59,954 bases of DNA, taken from Coxiella sp. RIFCSPHIGHO2_12_FULL_42_15 (GTDB taxonomy: Bacteria > Pseudomonadota > Gammaproteobacteria > Coxiellales > Coxiellaceae). The notes under the pieces were generated by a model. The model was not told the origin of the DNA, did no database searches, and saw only the letters and a list, made by a program, of their open reading frames with translations. The DNA lies in assembly GCA_001797285.1 (NCBI GenBank), contig MGOZ01000026.1:1-59954 (forward strand), written 5' to 3'. The stretch's first letter is position 1, and each line of letters opens with the position of its first letter. The position numbers were made by a program, and so were the translations under genes. This document shows, piece by piece, positions 7,509-19,586 of this stretch.

Positions 7509-9233
7509 ATGCGTGGACCTTCTCTTCCGACAGCGCTCGTCAATGTAGCGAAAGAATTGCTGAATGAAATTTATGATCCTGTTATTGTGGCGACAACACT
7601 TGCCAATTATTTTACTTTTCCATTCAGTGTAACGGCCTATTATTCGATTGCCAATCAAGTTGCAGAAGCGGTGGGCTGTAAGAATTTCAAAGATGCCCTG
7701 TTGGGAAAGGTTGAATGCAGCGAATTACAAAAAATTATAATTTTAGATAGCGGCGGTGGTTGGGCAGAAGCAGGGATGTTCGCAACGGTGATGGTGTTGA
7801 GTACAATCCTTGGCATTTTGATTGGTATTGGCAATTTAACGAAAAAAAAATTATTTACCGCGCCGGCTCAAGAAATTGCGATGACCAATATAGTACGTCG
7901 TGCAGATCGATTGGCGCCACTTTCCGATGAACAGCGCGATCGTTTAGCAGGGGTGATTCTCAATTATCATCCTGCCTCCGATATCGAAAATGCCTCAGAA
8001 GAAGGGGTACCTTCAGACGATGTATTAAATTATGAAACCTGGGTTAAAAACATCGAAAGAAAAAGTTATAACGCGTGGATGTTCAGTCGAACTTTGTTAT
8101 TACCGGGGCTCATTTTAGGACTCCCAAAAATGTATTATGCCGGAACGAAAATATTAACCGAGCTTGGTTGTGCGGAAAATTATTGGAAATTAACGGTGTT
8201 AGGTCACGGAGATTCAGAATTTTGTAATATTATGGTGAGTTATTATTCCATGGGCGCTTTCGCTTACCCTTGGGCAATACTGACGTGGGCAGGTTATGCG
8301 GGATGGGAATTCGCCTTCACTTATCAATGTCTTCCTGCACGATTACAAAAAGGCTTTTCTTTTTGTGTTGCATTAGTAGCGACACTTTTTAAAAATTTAT
8401 TGCAACCTTGCCTGCCTTTTTTTGAAAGTATCCTCAATTATTTTCAGGAGCTAATACCCCACCTTGTTTTGTGGTTGAAAATACTTACCCTGTTAGTGCT
8501 GTACCCAGCCTTGTATTTTGTATTAACCGAGGGGGTTGATTTTTCAAATCAAGTGTTGCGTGCCTATGAATGCCCCCCCTTTTTTGAAACTTTTTTTGCG
8601 TCACATTTTATGGAAAATTCCTTAACGTGCGAGCCGCTGGAACAAATTTTAGGGATGGATGCTTTTCCAACCGAAACGGAAGTTTTTCGTGGCGGCCCGG
8701 CTGTTGCCGCTGTGGTGTTGACTGTGCTCGTATTTGGCAGTCTGGTCAGTACGCTATGGATAACTCGCACTCACGATTTAGCAGCATTAAGATCGCGTGT
8801 TGATCGTGGTAATGAATTTTTCGATCAATGTATTCACGTTGGGAAATACAGTTCACTTCTGTTTATTTTCCCATCGGCGTATGCTTTATTTAATATCGCC
8901 ATTCCTAAAGCAAATGATCTTTTGGATCGCGATGGTTGTTCGGATAGTCATTATCCGATTTTTATTTATGATCTTTTCAATAACGATTGCCCGATCTTAA
9001 GTCGTTATCGAGCAAACGGTGCGTTTTCTTCAACGATGTGGATGGCTTTTTGTTATCCGGGAATATTGGCCGGCTCTGCAGGCGCAGGATTGTACTTATT
9101 AGGTAAAGCGAGCCGGCCCGTGGTCAGTGGCGCACGAACATGTGTCCAGAATGCAGTTCAATTTTTTCGACCACCTATGGCGGCTCGAGCGGTCGAAAGT
9201 TCACAAACGCCTTATGTTCAGTTTGAACCTTAA
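7509..9233 (+). CDS. Unknown multi-pass membrane protein
   Basis: A protein of 574 residues that I do not recognise. The ATG at 7509 follows AAGGAG by 9 bp; the open frame starts earlier at 7431 but has no ribosome site there. It has several long hydrophobic stretches, for example near residues 85-105, 185-210, 240-265, 310-340, 410-435 and 460-480. They are separated by loops with many cysteines (YECPPFF, NSLTCEPLEQI, RDGCSD, NDCPI). The pattern suggests an integral membrane protein with extracytoplasmic cysteine-rich loops. No PmrA box of the kind found at the icm/dot genes is present. A secreted effector or a structural envelope protein are both open. Confidence 0.6.
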   Translation: MRGPSLPTALVNVAKELLNEIYDPVIVATTLANYFTFPFSVTAYYSIANQVAEAVGCKNFKDALLGKVECSELQKIIILDSGGGWAEAGMFATVMVLSTILGILIGIGNLTKKKLFTAPAQEIAMTNIVRRADRLAPLSDEQRDRLAGVILNYHPASDIENASEEGVPSDDVLNYETWVKNIERKSYNAWMFSRTLLLPGLILGLPKMYYAGTKILTELGCAENYWKLTVLGHGDSEFCNIMVSYYSMGAFAYPWAILTWAGYAGWEFAFTYQCLPARLQKGFSFCVALVATLFKNLLQPCLPFFESILNYFQELIPHLVLWLKILTLLVLYPALYFVLTEGVDFSNQVLRAYECPPFFETFFASHFMENSLTCEPLEQILGMDAFPTETEVFRGGPAVAAVVLTVLVFGSLVSTLWITRTHDLAALRSRVDRGNEFFDQCIHVGKYSSLLFIFPSAYALFNIAIPKANDLLDRDGCSDSHYPIFIYDLFNNDCPILSRYRANGAFSSTMWMAFCYPGILAGSAGAGLYLLGKASRPVVSGARTCVQNAVQFFRPPMAARAVESSQTPYVQFEP

Positions 9234-9289
9234 AAATGCAACACGACACTCCGCTCTGGATGTTCCAAAAGTGATTTCGTGTACGCTCC

Positions 9290-10726
9290 CTATTTGCAAC
9301 CCCTAAACGTTTCGTAGTGTGAGGCAATCACTGAGGCAACGCATCCCGTAATTCCTTTCACATAAGGGATATGCAAAAACTCATTAGGTCCGTGTGCATT
9401 TGATCCTGGACCTAAAACACCCGTAATAAGAAATTGTGCTTGCGGAAATTTTTTACCGAGCATCCCCATAAAAGGGATTAAACCACCTTCGCCAATGTAC
9501 AGGGCGGATTTGTTGAAAAAATACTGTGAAGCCCGCTCATTGGCGTCGCGTAACCATTCGGCCAACGGGGGTGCATGCCAGCCGGTTGCGCGTTCTGTCG
9601 ACGTAAAAGTGATTTTTGCTTTAAAAGGAGGGTTCTTTTCAAGGGTTGTTTTCAGTATTTCGCTGAGCTGACCGCTTTTGGCCGTGGGTGGAATGCGCAT
9701 AGAAAGTTTAAAAACCGCTTTGGGTAAAGTGACATTGCCCGCATTGATCAGCGCCGGATACCCCTCAATACCCGTAATGCTCAGTTGCGAACGCCAAGAT
9801 CGATTGAGGATGAGCTCATTCAGATCGGATGAAACAGGCTGAGTATCTTCCACAAAAGGATAAGCGCGTAGAAAGTCGTTCCTAAGAATTTTTGCCGCTT
9901 GTTGCGTTTGCTCGATACGGAGTTTAGGAATGTCAACTTCAAATCCAGGAAGAACGATTTTTCCTGTACGTGAATCTTCGATTCGATCGAGGAGTTGTCG
10001 CAAAATAATTTCAATCGGTGGCACAACACCGCTTCCTAAGCCGGAGTGAATCCCTTCGCGCGTTACCTGAATTTCAAGTTTGCCGCTGACCATGCCGCGT
10101 AATGAAGTGGTGCTCCACATTTGTTCGTAATTTCCCGCGCAAGAATCAAGACAGATCACGAAATTCGGTTCACCAATTTTAGTGTCTAATTGTTCAAGAT
10201 AAAAAGGGAGATCAAAACTCCCACTTTCTTCGCAGCCTTCAATCAACAGAACACAACGCGCATGGGGAATATGGTAACGCTGCAGCATGGCGATGGCGGT
10301 TAACGAGGCAAAAGTGGAATAGCCATCGTCTGCACCACCACGACCATACAATTTATTATCAACGAGGGTGGGTTTCCAAGGGCCTTTATCAATATCCCAG
10401 CCGCTGGTTTCTGGTTGTTTGTCCATGTGACCATACAGCAAAATCGTTTCTGCTATTTGTCCGGGGATTTCAACGAATAATAAGGGGGTACGTTTTGGAA
10501 GTGTGATTATTTCGACGTGCATACCGTCGATAGGTTGCTTCTGTACCCAATTGAAAATGAGATTCATGGCTTGTTGCATGTAACCATGTTCTTCCCATTG
10601 GGGATCAAATTCCGGGGATTTATTGGGAATTTTAATATATTCTTGCAGCAAAGGGACTAGTTCTTCATCCCAACCGGTGGCAATGTCGCGTTGAATGGCT
10701 GAAAAATGACGTTCAAAATGACTCAT
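9290..10726 (-). CDS. M20-family metallopeptidase / dipeptidase
   Basis: A zinc hydrolase of 478 residues. Metal-binding motifs are visible: LLYGHMDKQPE (first His/Asp), GRGGADDGYS (bridging Asp) and EGCEESGS (the Glu-Glu pair with the catalytic base). An inserted dimerisation domain follows (SGKLEIQVTREGIHSGLGSG). Near the C terminus GSNAHGPNEFL supplies the last histidine. Length and order fit cytosolic M20 dipeptidases of the CNDP/PepV type. It lies 12 bp downstream of the Na+-symporter gene on the same strand, so the two may form an operon for peptide or amino acid use. Confidence 0.9.
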   Translation of the reverse strand: MSHFERHFSAIQRDIATGWDEELVPLLQEYIKIPNKSPEFDPQWEEHGYMQQAMNLIFNWVQKQPIDGMHVEIITLPKRTPLLFVEIPGQIAETILLYGHMDKQPETSGWDIDKGPWKPTLVDNKLYGRGGADDGYSTFASLTAIAMLQRYHIPHARCVLLIEGCEESGSFDLPFYLEQLDTKIGEPNFVICLDSCAGNYEQMWSTTSLRGMVSGKLEIQVTREGIHSGLGSGVVPPIEIILRQLLDRIEDSRTGKIVLPGFEVDIPKLRIEQTQQAAKILRNDFLRAYPFVEDTQPVSSDLNELILNRSWRSQLSITGIEGYPALINAGNVTLPKAVFKLSMRIPPTAKSGQLSEILKTTLEKNPPFKAKITFTSTERATGWHAPPLAEWLRDANERASQYFFNKSALYIGEGGLIPFMGMLGKKFPQAQFLITGVLGPGSNAHGPNEFLHIPYVKGITGCVASVIASHYETFRGCK

Positions 10727-10738
10727 CGGGTTACCGCC

Positions 10739-12094
10739 TTAGAGGTATGCGCTCACAAAAATGCAAATCACACCCATTGGCGCAATGTAACGGATAAGGC
10801 AACGCCAAATGGAATAAACTTTCGGATAGGTGCTGAGTTCAAATTCAGTGAGATGACGTGACATAACCCAACCGGCGAAGATCGCAAATCCTAACCCCCC
10901 CAATGGCAAAAGGATATTGGTGGGTAAATTCGTGGCGATATCAAACACCGTGTCGTTCGAAAATAAACGGACATTTTGCCACACATTGAAAGACAATAGA
11001 GAGCCAATACCTAAAACCCAAGCGATGCTTCCCACAATAACAACGGATTTTGCACGAGATAATGTTAACCGATTCATTAAAATCACAATTAAGGGTTCCG
11101 CGATGTTGATTGAAGAGGTCCAGGCCGCAAATAACAGGAGTAGAAAAAACAGCGCGCCAATCAATCCCCCTAAGTGCATATGAGCGAAACTGATCGGCAG
11201 TGTTTCAAACATTAATCCGGGTCCAGCAGTGGGTGGAAGATGATAAGCGAATACTAAAGGAAATATCGCCATGCCAGAGAGCACAGCGACCAAAACATCC
11301 AGTCCCACAATGATGAAAACAGAATTGACGAGTTTGACTTTTCTTGGGATATAAGCACCATAGGTTAACAAGGCGCCTGCGCCGAGCGCTAAAGTAAAAA
11401 AGGCGTGCCCCAATGCAGCAATGACAACGCTGCCGGTGATTTTGTCGTGATCGAATTTAAATAAAAAGCGAAACGCCTCTCGACAATGGCCGACGTCACA
11501 CGCATAAATCACGAGTGAAAATAAAATGATGTAGAGTGCTGGCATCATGAGTTTGGTGGAGCGTTCCAATCCTTGTTGTACGCCAGCGATGATAACGCCC
11601 ATTGTGAGTATCATGAACACCGTATGCCACAACAAAAGCTGCCAAGGATTTGCGAGAAACTGCTGCCAAACGGTATGGATAGCGTTGGGATCGAGGTTGT
11701 TAAAACTACCGGAAATGCTTTTGAAAATATAAGCAATGCTCCATCCAGACACAACGCTATAAAACGACAGCACCAACACCAGTCCGAGTGCTCCCCACCA
11801 ACCGAGTAGTCCCCAATGGCGAGAATGATGATTTTCAACGGCCGTATCCCTCAAAGCATCTACAGGATCTTGACGAGCATGGCGCCCGATCAAAAATTCG
11901 GCCAACATAATGGGAATGCCGATGATGAGAACAAAGACAACATAAAGAAGGACAAAAGCGCTACCGCCATGGGTGCCGGCCATGTAAGGGAAGCGCCAGA
12001 TATTGCCAAGACCGACGGCAGCGCCGGTAGCGGCAAGGATAAAGCCCAGTTTCGATGACCATTGGTCTTGTAGCAGCCGTTTTTCTTTTACCAT
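10739..12094 (-). CDS. Sodium-dependent neurotransmitter-symporter (NSS/SNF) family transporter
   Basis: An inner-membrane protein of 451 residues with about 11-12 helices. The first helix carries the diagnostic unwound Na+/substrate site GAAVGLGNIWRFPYMAGTHGG, followed by GIPIMLAEFLIGRHAR. Bacterial members such as LeuT, MhsT and TnaT move amino acids with sodium; the substrate here cannot be told. The stop is 12 bp before the M20 peptidase. An upstream PspC gene reads the same way, 77 bp away. Confidence 0.93.
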   Translation of the reverse strand: MVKEKRLLQDQWSSKLGFILAATGAAVGLGNIWRFPYMAGTHGGSAFVLLYVVFVLIIGIPIMLAEFLIGRHARQDPVDALRDTAVENHHSRHWGLLGWWGALGLVLVLSFYSVVSGWSIAYIFKSISGSFNNLDPNAIHTVWQQFLANPWQLLLWHTVFMILTMGVIIAGVQQGLERSTKLMMPALYIILFSLVIYACDVGHCREAFRFLFKFDHDKITGSVVIAALGHAFFTLALGAGALLTYGAYIPRKVKLVNSVFIIVGLDVLVAVLSGMAIFPLVFAYHLPPTAGPGLMFETLPISFAHMHLGGLIGALFFLLLLFAAWTSSINIAEPLIVILMNRLTLSRAKSVVIVGSIAWVLGIGSLLSFNVWQNVRLFSNDTVFDIATNLPTNILLPLGGLGFAIFAGWVMSRHLTEFELSTYPKVYSIWRCLIRYIAPMGVICIFVSAYL

Positions 12095-12171
12095 GGGATC
12101 CTTTGCTTGCCATCAAACGATGCGGCCCATTGTGTCACGAAGCGTACTGCTATGCAAGTACGGTGTGGATG

Positions 12172-12411
12172 TTATGGGTCTTGCTCTTGAGAGGAAGACA
12201 CCGGGTTGGGCTGTTTAGGCTTTAGCGGAACGATAATCCACAGAATAATGTAAATCACTAACGTGGCGCCAAAAGCGAGTAGGAACACCAAGAAAATGAG
12301 GCGAATCCACGTGGGTTCGACATTAAAGTATTCCGCTATGCCGCCGCAAACACCCGCAATAACGCGTTCATTAGGACTGCGATACAGTCGTTTTGGTTTA
12401 TTTTCAGACAT
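12172..12411 (-). CDS. PspC-domain protein
   Basis: A protein of 79 residues that is one PspC domain: KRLYRSPNERVIAGVCGGIAEYFNVEPTWIRL followed by one membrane helix (IFLVFLLAFGATLVIYIILWIIVP) and a short polar tail. PspC proteins are linked to envelope stress. No pspA, pspB or pspF is nearby, so a classical Psp response is not indicated. A typical stand-alone small PspC protein. Confidence 0.88.
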   Translation of the reverse strand: MSENKPKRLYRSPNERVIAGVCGGIAEYFNVEPTWIRLIFLVFLLAFGATLVIYIILWIIVPLKPKQPNPVSSSQEQDP

Positions 12412-12481
12412 ATAAAGTGACCTTAACTGATAAAATTGAAAGTCATCATGCGTGAAGATGAGGGGGATAGCAAGAGGTTAG

Positions 12482-14260
<1,779 letters not shown>

Positions 14261-14261
14261 C

Positions 14262-14430
14262 GTAACTATTCAGTGGGGTGTTGCCTCGGATTCATGTATC
14301 TGCTGCAAAGCGGGTGACGCGAGCCAGAGATCTTGCCGCGCAGGCGAAGCCGAGCAGCGAGATGGCGAGCGGCAGGACCCGCAAACATGGAGTATGCACC
14401 CGTTACATCCAGTGCATGCTGAATAGTTAC
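14262..14430. mobile_element. MITE with IS66-type ends, between pyrG and eno
   Basis: A 169-bp element bounded by perfect 12-bp terminal inverted repeats, GTAACTATTCAG (14262-14273) and CTGAATAGTTAC (14419-14430). It is flanked by an exact 8-bp duplication TGACTGAC (14254-14261 and 14431-14438). GTAA ends and 8-bp duplications are the hallmark of IS66-family transposition. There is no transposase, so it would move in trans. The left duplication contains the TGA stop of pyrG. A second element with the same ends but a different interior is at 35764. Confidence 0.88.
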
Positions 14431-14433
14431 TGA

Positions 14434-15741
<1,308 letters not shown>

Positions 15742-15756
15742 ACTACAATTATCGCT

Positions 15757-16047
15757 ATGAAAATTGTTATTACCCTGTTGGCTGCCTTGTTAGTACTGTT
15801 ACAATATGAACTCTGGTTTGCTGACGGAGGGCTTTTTGGCGCTTATCATTTGCAACAAGAAGTCGCGCAAAAAGTCGTGTTGAATAAGCAATTAAAACAG
15901 CGTAACGAAATGATGTTAGCGAATATTGAGGATTTGAAACAGGGCAAGGAAGTGTTGGAAGAGCACGCTCGTTATGACCTCGGAATGATAAAAAAAGGCG
16001 AGGTCTTTTATCAAATCGTACGTGCGTCCACCGAGCCGCGATCGTAA
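15757..16047 (+). CDS. ftsB: Cell division protein FtsB
   Basis: A small bitopic protein of 96 residues. The N-terminal membrane helix is ITLLAALLVLLQYELWF, followed by a coiled coil of about residues 30-65 (VAQKVVLNKQLKQRNEMMLANIEDLKQ) and the conserved tail EEHARYDLGMIKKGEVFYQIV. FtsB joins FtsL and FtsQ in the divisome. It follows eno directly, the standard gammaproteobacterial order, but the usual next gene ispD is replaced by surE. Confidence 0.92.
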   Translation: MKIVITLLAALLVLLQYELWFADGGLFGAYHLQQEVAQKVVLNKQLKQRNEMMLANIEDLKQGKEVLEEHARYDLGMIKKGEVFYQIVRASTEPRS

Positions 16048-16101
16048 TTTCTACGGTAGTTTTCGGTGAACATAAATTAGCAACTCGTTGAAGAGAGTCA
16101 A

Positions 16102-16881
16102 ATGGTAAAAATCTTATTGTCCAACGATGACGGTGTCTATGCCCAGGGGCTGGCTGTATTATCGAAAGCATTGCAAGAAATAGGTCATGTCACGGTGGTT
16201 GCGCCGGATCGAAACCGCAGTGGTGCTAGTAACTCTCTCACGTTATCGTCTCCACTGCGAATTAAACGGTTGGATAATGGCATGGTGAGTGTGGAAGGCA
16301 CACCAACCGATTGCGTGCATTTAGCCATTACCGCCGGCATATTAGAAGAATTACCCAATATGGTGGTGGCGGGTATTAATGCCGGCGCCAATTTGGGTGA
16401 TGATGTGTGGTATTCGGGTACTGTTGCTGCCGCCATGGAAGGGCGATTTTTGGGTTTGCCGGCGGTGGCTGTTTCATTGTGTGGTGATCACGAACATTAT
16501 CAAACAGCCGCTATTGTGGCGCGCTGTATTATTCGGCATATTTTATTGAATCCGCTACCTTCAAAAACGATTTTGAATGTGAATGTACCGAATGTGCTGT
16601 ACGAAAACATTCGTGAATATGAGATTACTCGGTTGGGAACCCGTCATCGTGCGGAGCCTACGGTTCAACAGCTTGATCCGCGTGGGCAACCCATCTATTG
16701 GGTGGGTCCCGCAGGTTCCCAACAAGATGCGGGAAAAGGCACCGATTTTCATGCCGTCGCTAATAATTGTGTGTCAATTACGCCATTGCGGGTTGATATG
16801 ACGGACTATGATGCCGTCGACCATTTATCACAGTGGGCGCAAGGGTTAAATGGGGCTTCTTCATGGGATAGCCAGGGTTAG
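16102..16881 (+). CDS. surE: 5'/3'-nucleotidase SurE
   Basis: A metal-dependent phosphatase of 259 residues acting on nucleoside monophosphates. It begins with the acidic metal site ILLSNDDGVYAQGL and continues with APDRNRSGASNSLTL, GTPTDCVHLA and INAGANLGDDVWYSGTVAAAMEG, all core SurE motifs. It opens the stationary-phase cluster surE-nlpD-rpoS. The pcm gene that often sits between surE and nlpD is missing, and nlpD follows after 9 bp. Confidence 0.96.
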   Translation: MVKILLSNDDGVYAQGLAVLSKALQEIGHVTVVAPDRNRSGASNSLTLSSPLRIKRLDNGMVSVEGTPTDCVHLAITAGILEELPNMVVAGINAGANLGDDVWYSGTVAAAMEGRFLGLPAVAVSLCGDHEHYQTAAIVARCIIRHILLNPLPSKTILNVNVPNVLYENIREYEITRLGTRHRAEPTVQQLDPRGQPIYWVGPAGSQQDAGKGTDFHAVANNCVSITPLRVDMTDYDAVDHLSQWAQGLNGASSWDSQG

Positions 16882-16890
16882 ATATGGCTT

Positions 16891-17589
16891 ATGAGCTATC
16901 GATTTCAATTTTTTGTACTTTGCGTACTGTCTTTTTTGTTGCTTGGCTGTGATCGTTACTCCACCCCTGTTGCGCCGATTATAGAGCAGTCGCGCTCGGA
17001 TAATCCTCATCCGGATCTGTATCGGGTCGGGGATAGTGACACGCTGTATTCTATTGCGTGGGCGTATCAACGAGATTACCGAGAGCTTGCTCTGTTAAAT
17101 CATTTGTCACCTCCTTATGCACTCCGCGTTGGGCAATGGCTGCGAATTAAACCAGCAGGTCATTATCACGCAGGATCGACAACAACATCGCCATCGGTTC
17201 CTCTTTTTGAGTCGCCACGAGCCAGTCGCCGTTGGCAATGGCCAACCCAGGGTCGCGTGGTTGCGCGGTTTTCCAATAAACCCTTTGCAGAAAAAGGCAT
17301 TAGCCTCACGGGTCGCCTGGGACAGCCGGTGGTTGCTGCTTTGCCTGGTATGGTTGTTTATAGTGGAGCTGGAGTACGGGGGTATGGTAATCTTATTATT
17401 ATCAAGCACAATCAAAATTATTTGAGTGCTTATGCTTTTAACCAACGCAATTGGGTCAAGGATGACGATAACGTTGCAGCTGGTCAAGAGATTGCAGAGA
17501 TGGGTCGAGATAATATGGGTCGTGTGCGTTTGTATTTTGAAATACGCTACAACGGCCGACCGGTAAATCCGCTGCCCTATTTGCGTTGA
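16891..17589 (+). CDS. nlpD: NlpD-like lipoprotein with LysM and degenerate M23 domain
   Basis: An outer-membrane lipoprotein of 232 residues. The signal peptide ends in the lipobox LLLG-C with the lipidated cysteine at residue 20. A LysM domain (about 45-90: YRVGDSDTLYSIAWAY...LRVGQWLRI) binds peptidoglycan, and a LytM/M23 domain fills the C-terminal half. The usual zinc ligands are missing: the final motif reads RLYFEIRYNGRPVNP where active enzymes have LHFEIR. It therefore resembles E. coli NlpD, a non-enzymatic activator of the amidase AmiC at division. Placement upstream of rpoS is typical, and an rpoS promoter inside nlpD is known elsewhere. Confidence 0.92.
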   Translation: MSYRFQFFVLCVLSFLLLGCDRYSTPVAPIIEQSRSDNPHPDLYRVGDSDTLYSIAWAYQRDYRELALLNHLSPPYALRVGQWLRIKPAGHYHAGSTTTSPSVPLFESPRASRRWQWPTQGRVVARFSNKPFAEKGISLTGRLGQPVVAALPGMVVYSGAGVRGYGNLIIIKHNQNYLSAYAFNQRNWVKDDDNVAAGQEIAEMGRDNMGRVRLYFEIRYNGRPVNPLPYLR

Positions 17590-17619
17590 GTTTAACATGG
17601 GTCAGATTAAGGGAATAAG

Positions 17620-18807
17620 ATGGCCGTAAAACATAAAACTATTGCTAAAAAGAGCGCAGTCGTCAAAGTAGCGACTGCGAAAAACAGGGTGGCTAAGGTG
17701 AGAAAATCCAAAGCCAAAGCAAAAAAAAGCGCTGTTCGTAGCGTCGCTCGCAAGAAGCCAGCCGCAAAAAAGCCAGTGCTGAAGGCGGCAACCCCCCAAA
17801 AACCTTCGCAGAAACGCAAAATTCGTAATCCTAGTTTGAGTTTAGAGAAAGATCTTTCTACCGGTAATCATAGTTTTATTTTTGCGGATAAAAGAAAAAA
17901 GAAATCCGTTGTTAAAAAACCGAGAGCTAAAAAAACGAATGGACGACATAAACCGGCTCCTACGGCGCACGAATCTGAGACATTCACGGTTGATCCGACG
18001 CAAATTTATTTGCGAGAGTTGGGTTATAAAGGTCTGTTGACCGCAAAAGAGGAATTGCGATTAGCCAGACTCGTGCAAAAAAATGATGCGGCGGCACGAG
18101 AAAAAATGATTGAAAGCAACCTACGGTTAGTCGTTAAAATCGCGCGTCATTATTTAAATCGTGGATTACCCTTTTTAGATTTAATTGAAGAGGGCAATTT
18201 AGGCTTGATGACCGCGGTTGAAAAATTTGACCCTGAAAGAGGGTTTCGTTTTTCAACGTATGCAACGTGGTGGATACGACAAACGATTGAGCGCGCCATC
18301 ATGAATCAAAGTCGCACGGTGCGATTGCCCATTCACGTGATTAAAGAATTAAATATTTATTTACGCGCCGCTAAAAAACTCACGCAAGAGTTAGATCATG
18401 AACCTTCCCCGGAAGAGATTGCATCGATGATTGATAAACCCATTGAAGATATTCGTCGCATGCTAAAGTTGGTTCCAGATGCAACGTCGATTGATACTCC
18501 AATTTCGAGCGATGGACAACGCTCCATTGGCGACATATTAACGGATGAAAACAACATTGATCCGGCACAGTTGGTGCAGGAACAAGATATGTACCAACAC
18601 GTGCATCGTTGGTTGGAAAGTTTGGATGATCGTCATCGCGAAGTTATCGTGCGTCGTTTTGGTTTATTCGATCATGAAAAAGGAACGCTCGAAACCGTGG
18701 GTAAAGCTGTAGGATTGACACGAGAGCGGGTGCGTCAATTACAAGTGGATGCCTTGAAGATGCTGCGGGAGATGATTGAAAATGAAGCCAGCAAGCAGGA
18801 AAAATAA
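17620..18807 (+). CDS. rpoS: Sigma factor RpoS with histone-like N-terminal extension
   Basis: Stationary-phase sigma factor of 395 residues. The sigma core starts near residue 127 ([22 protein letters not shown]: region 1.2). Region 2 follows ([55 protein letters not shown]), then regions 3 and 4 with the helix-turn-helix [21 protein letters not shown]. The first ~125 residues are very basic, with runs of Lys, Ala and Pro ([24 protein letters not shown]), like histone H1 or Hc1 tails. A normal RpoS has about 330-340 residues. The start is supported by AAGGGA 6-8 bp upstream, and no good start lies between the tail and the core. In Coxiella-like bacteria RpoS controls the dormant cell form. 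Confidence 0.95.
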   Translation: MAVKHKTIAKKSAVVKVATAKNRVAKVRKSKAKAKKSAVRSVARKKPAAKKPVLKAATPQKPSQKRKIRNPSLSLEKDLSTGNHSFIFADKRKKKSVVKKPRAKKTNGRHKPAPTAHESETFTVDPTQIYLRELGYKGLLTAKEELRLARLVQKNDAAAREKMIESNLRLVVKIARHYLNRGLPFLDLIEEGNLGLMTAVEKFDPERGFRFSTYATWWIRQTIERAIMNQSRTVRLPIHVIKELNIYLRAAKKLTQELDHEPSPEEIASMIDKPIEDIRRMLKLVPDATSIDTPISSDGQRSIGDILTDENNIDPAQLVQEQDMYQHVHRWLESLDDRHREVIVRRFGLFDHEKGTLETVGKAVGLTRERVRQLQVDALKMLREMIENEASKQEK

Positions 18808-18816
18808 ACCCATCAG

Positions 18817-18848
18817 TTAAGAAAGAGTTAATTTTCAGCGGGTATACT
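18817..18848 (+). promoter_or_regulatory. PmrA-type promoter of the 18884 gene
   Basis: TTAAGAAAGAGTTAA (18817-18831) gives TTAA half-sites 11 bp apart. After exactly 11 bp comes the -10 hexamer TATACT (18843-18848). This is the same geometry as at the icmW, icmV, dotA, dotD, icmQ and icmD promoters of this window. PmrA controls icm/dot and effector genes in Legionella and Coxiella. Confidence 0.72.
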
Positions 18849-18883
18849 GGATTTCATTAGCAACAAATCGTGAGGTAGGGTCA

Positions 18884-19516
18884 ATGAGAAAGTATGTCGG
18901 TCGCTCAGTCGAACTCAAGCAAATAGTTTCCAGTGGATCAGGAGTAGAATCGGAAAACTTCGGTAGCAATCCTCCTTTTCTGGGATTTTCAGTGGATGAT
19001 TATGACCAAATGTGCTATGACCGCACTGTGTATAATAACCAAATGTATGAGGACCTCGCTTCCTCGAAGTGTTCCGTTCATATCAGAGATGCCATTGGTG
19101 GCTTAACGGCTTTATTATTTATCGGATTGTGTACGAACGTTCCTGAAATGGCGACAGTAGCTCTAACCATCGTGCCGATGTTTTTGACTGAAGCTGCTGA
19201 GTGGGTATTTAAGAAAATAGTTCATTCAGAAATGGACAAGAATCAATCACATTTTGAGGGAACCCGCTTTTTAGCCACGGATCTCAAAAGGCTCGTTGTG
19301 GAAAATCTGCGTTGTATGGCTTATGTTGCGCTGCATGTTCTATTGATTGTACCAAGTTTGCACCTAGCTTTGTTTGAGGGCATGGGGGATTTGACGCGTA
19401 AATTTATTCAACAAAGCGCTAAATTTTGTGGGTTAGGTCTGTTTAGTCCGTTACAAAGCCAAAGCAATAAAACGCCTATCGAGCCGTTAAAGAAGCTCAG
19501 TCCTCTTCCCGTGTAG
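18884..19516 (+). CDS. Unknown membrane protein under a PmrA-type promoter; candidate Dot/Icm effector
   Basis: A protein of 210 residues that I do not recognise. The first ~65 residues are polar (MRKYVGRSVELKQIVSSGSG...). Two hydrophobic regions follow, about residues 70-105 (GGLTALLFIGLCTNVPEMA...) and 140-165 (CMAYVALHVLLIVPSLHLALFEGM). The C-terminal tail is polar and Ser/Lys/Pro-rich (SPLQSQSNKTPIEPLKKLSP). GAGGTAGGG precedes the ATG. The promoter has the icm/dot PmrA geometry, and the gene has no operon partner. Effector status is an inference from the promoter, the paired hydrophobic segments and the lack of relatives I can name. Confidence 0.6.
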   Translation: MRKYVGRSVELKQIVSSGSGVESENFGSNPPFLGFSVDDYDQMCYDRTVYNNQMYEDLASSKCSVHIRDAIGGLTALLFIGLCTNVPEMATVALTIVPMFLTEAAEWVFKKIVHSEMDKNQSHFEGTRFLATDLKRLVVENLRCMAYVALHVLLIVPSLHLALFEGMGDLTRKFIQQSAKFCGLGLFSPLQSQSNKTPIEPLKKLSPLPV

Positions 19517-19528
19517 GATAAAAATCTT

Positions 19529-19574
19529 CTATTTGCAATAGAAATAAAGTATAATAACTCTCTATTGCAAATAG
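19529..19574 (+). promoter_or_regulatory. 13-bp inverted repeat around the -10 box of ATPase copy 2
   Basis: CTATTTGCAATAG (19529-19541) and its exact complement CTATTGCAAATAG (19562-19574) enclose a 20-bp spacer that contains TATAAT (19550-19555). The ATG follows 12 bp later. This looks like an operator pair or a site recognised by the encoded protein. Confidence 0.6.
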
Positions 19575-19586
19575 ATAGTTAATGAT

